In this document: piece by piece, positions 60,946 to 64,000 of the stretch
Layout: each line of letters begins with the position of its first letter
Numbering within the stretch: the stretch's first letter is position 1
NCBI GenBank assembly: GCA_020746105.1
Contig: CM036617.1
Location: forward strand, 22,822,037 to 22,886,036
From: Trogon surrucura
Taxonomy: Eukaryota > Chordata > Aves > Trogoniformes > Trogonidae
DNA length: 64,000 bases
Direction: 5' to 3'
Notes under the pieces: generated by a model
Databases searched by the model: none
The model's input: only the letters and a program-made list of their open reading frames with translations
Told to the model about the DNA's origin: nothing
Position numbers and translations under genes: made by a program

Positions 60946-63900
60946 CTGCACCACTAGCAGTCCATCCTCTGGTTTCATACAATTCTGGACATTTAGTTTT
61001 AACTTCCAACTACTTAACTGTATGAAAGGAATATATGACATGGGCCACAGAAGGAAAGCCAGAGGTTTGCTCAAAATCATGACCACATAACTTCACTCAC
61101 ACCTGACCACGGTCCTGACACAGGATGTTCCCTGCAGCCCTACCAAAAGCCCAAATATTCTTTACGATCTCGTACATCTCCCAGACAGCAGCCGCAGCAT
61201 TTGACCACCATAACAACACTTACTGTACTAAGTCTCTGCAAGGAGAAATCAAAAATGGATCAAGCAGCTCCTGGTGAGTTCAGAGAGTTTGTATGTTCTA
61301 TATCATGACTGATGAGCATGTCACTTACATCCACTAAAATATTTCTGTTGTAAAAAAAATAATGTATAAAGCACGAGAAGCATTCTCTCACATTCTTAAG
61401 ACTATTTGATAATAAGAAATATCAAGGAATAAGTATTTACATGAAAGCCAGATCTGTAAAACACCTTCCCTTCAGGCAAAAAAATTCTTCAATGAATATA
61501 TATTTTAAATAGTACTCATGCCATTAGTCAGGCAATCTCTGAAATATTGAAATAGCATTCAAACACCCATTGTCATACCCCATCTGTATAGCTGTGGGTT
61601 TACAAGGCAATTTCACAAACAAACAGGTTTGTTTTCAAACAAAGTAAATTCTGAGTCACTTCCCCCACCATTCAGGTAATCACACAAAACAAATTTAGCA
61701 ATAAAGAGCTACAGTTTAAGCAATCAGGTAAACTCAGATGGCAAAAAAAAAAAAACCAACCCCACAACATTTCAAGTCAAAACCACCGGACCAGCTGGCA
61801 CTGCTGCTAAACAGATTTTTACACTGTGCTGATCCACCACATAAGTGTACAAACTACCAAAATCACTCACAATAAATCAAGCCAAGAACAGAAAAGTTAG
61901 AGGTTGGAAACATTAATGACCCACTACCATCTTGTGTTTTCACACCTGAATTAGAAGTAAAAGCCAGTATTTTAAAGAAGCCCAAAGAAAGCCTTTTCTC
62001 ACAGCACAGTGGAAGGAACAGGAAAAAAAAGCTGGCTGGGGTCTCTGTAGATGCCTGACTAGTACTTCACACTGCCTGTATGCCAGGGATATCTTAAGAT
62101 TTGTGACAGCTGTTAGCAGACTTCAACCCCCAAATGTAGAATACCTTATTATAATTATCGCCTTTAAGTGGCAGAGCTGTGTACAGAGTGGCTGAAGTTT
62201 TTGGGACATGTTTCATTTCTTACTGAACTTGAAGTACAAAAATACTCCTACTCAACAAGAAAATGTTTAAGTTATGTATACTGAACAAGTCAACACAGGT
62301 AACTAGTTAGCTTTCATAAAAGCAAACACAATACCACAACTACAGCTGTGCTGGACAAAGTAATTATATTGTTCCTTTTTTTACATATTTCAAAGCTTCA
62401 AAAATGCTTCAGCTGAAAAAGGAACATCATTTACGTTTTCTTAAAAGGTCCAAAGGTTTACACATAGACTTTTTTTCAAACTGAACACAATAGGGGTCAA
62501 AACAGCTTTTAATGAATAAAAAGGTATGTTCTTACAGAAAGAGTAACTGCTGCTGCAGCCTAATAAAGAACACTGACAGCCACACACACACACGTGTAAA
62601 GGGCCAAGCTAAAAGCAGTCTGCTCAGTTGGACAGGTTTTAAAATAGTTTGTGACAAAGTTTGGAAAGCACAAACAACAACTCAGCCATTGCTCTACAAA
62701 TTCTCATAATCTCACTTATTTACACCAGAAAGCCTGGGGAAAGAGGAAGTGGCTCCTCCTTTGTTAGTGCCATCTTGCCATCCACTTAGCTTCTGCAATG
62801 GCACTACATATTATTTAGAAGTGGGAATTATCAACTTTGCTTAACATTGGTACTTACTGCTTTTTTTCTTTTCAGTCCCACAAACAGGAATTTGCTTTCA
62901 ACAGTGCCACTCCCCGTGAAAGTTAGAAACCTCAAGATGCTCACAACATCTTAAATAAAAAGCCCCCTTTTCATTCACCTGACCTACCTTACCTTACCCT
63001 ACTCCACATCTCCATTTCTTGCTGCCTTTAGTTTTGAACAAGCTCTTCCACACTAGCTCTTAAGCTGAAAAACTTGCTATGAACACTCACCAGTTACCAC
63101 CGTTGTTCAGAGAATCCTTGATGACCACCACAAAGGTAATGGTCAGAGTCACAGGGCTTATGACAAGTTATTACCCCCTTCAGTTTAATTTTCCATAAGC
63201 CCTTATGTACAGGTATTTATTTACTTACAGAGCACCTTGTCTGGTGACACACTGACATATCCTATGGAGACAATGCACCTTCAAATCCAATGGCACTGAG
63301 AAATTCACAAGCTGAACACAGTAAGAAAGTCCAAGGGCAATACAGAACTGCAGATCCTCCAGAGGAGGTGAGTAAAACCACCACTCGTACTCCACACGAG
63401 GCACCAGTACTCGTATATTGTGATCTCATGTCACCTTTGCCTCCGTGTCCACTAGGTTGAGGGAAGAAAACTAATACAGAGGCTGGAGAGAACATGGTCA
63501 AAGCTATTACCCTTTTAGAAGTAGTCAGAGATATCAAAGCAGCATAAAGTATTTATAAAATGAACCTGAAATGACATGAAGAGCTAAGATGCCTGATCAG
63601 GTCATGCAAACACCTCTACTTTCCCACTACACTACCTGCATTTTGTCCTATCCCTTACACACCTGTATTCCTCATGACTCTAGTTGCCCGTCTCAGAAGA
63701 TTAAGCTGCAAAAAGCTATGGAAAAAGCTTTTAGATCTACCAGGGGATGGCTTCCAGTGAGTTGCTCTCATGTGTTGTTAATAGTGCTATCAGAACAAGT
63801 TCTTGTTAGCAGTCTTGCTCTGATTGTTTGGTGGGGTGTTTTTTCATCAGATTAAGGCAGATTAGAACAGGATCCCTTCAGGAAACCCCCAACTACAGAT

Positions 63901-64000
63901 TCTGCCAAACCTCTATTTGCTCCTTTTCTTTCTGTAAAGCAAGAAAAGCACGAATCTACCCACAGAAAACTAATTCTGCTCATAATTAGACAAAGAAATA

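Noticed and set aside
63080..63140. Candidate for the exon preceding w1, on the minus strand
   Set aside because: Reading gives no NKFRDNQ-like sequence and the phase does not fit.

Overview
The window is vertebrate nuclear DNA, almost certainly from a bird. It carries one intron-rich gene on the minus strand. It is peppered with CR1 LINE retrotransposons of the avian type, whose 3' ends carry the ATTCTATGATTCTATG-like tail. It also holds an LTR that resembles common avian endogenous-retrovirus LTRs. There are no bacterial operons, CRISPR arrays, tRNAs or rRNAs.

The gene is ATP8A2, a P4-type ATPase (aminophospholipid flippase). I located 21 consecutive internal coding exons, here called w1 to w21 in transcript order, from 54614 down to 6941. 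All have AG/GT borders and every junction keeps the reading frame. Together they give 1925 nt and 641 complete codons without a stop. They cover the protein from the start of the first membrane helix, through the actuator domain (DGET), helices 3 and 4 (with PISL), the phosphorylation site (DKTGT) and the nucleotide-binding domain (KGAD), to the TGDKQETA motif of the P domain. The N-terminal exons lie beyond 64000 and the C-terminal exons (rest of the P domain, helices 5-10, tail) beyond position 1. The whole window is therefore interior to one gene.

Layout by region: 54615-64000 is upstream intron; 34220-54614 holds w1-w13 with introns of 0.6-4.1 kb; 32934-33009 is w14; 21467-32933 is the largest internal intron (11.5 kb), with an antisense near-complete CR1, a second CR1 fragment and a 52-base C homopolymer; 13052-21466 holds w15-w20; 7080-13051 is a 6 kb intron with a sense-oriented CR1 whose ORF2 is open for 798 codons; 6941-7079 is w21; and 1-6940 is downstream intron with an LTR and decayed CR1 pieces.

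I see no second host gene and no new kind of biological system. The most interesting structures are the two long CR1 copies in opposite orientation inside one pre-mRNA, the poly-C/poly-G tract next to exon w14, and a possible in-frame alternative acceptor in w15. Assignments come from reading the sequence and from recalled family knowledge; no database search was run.
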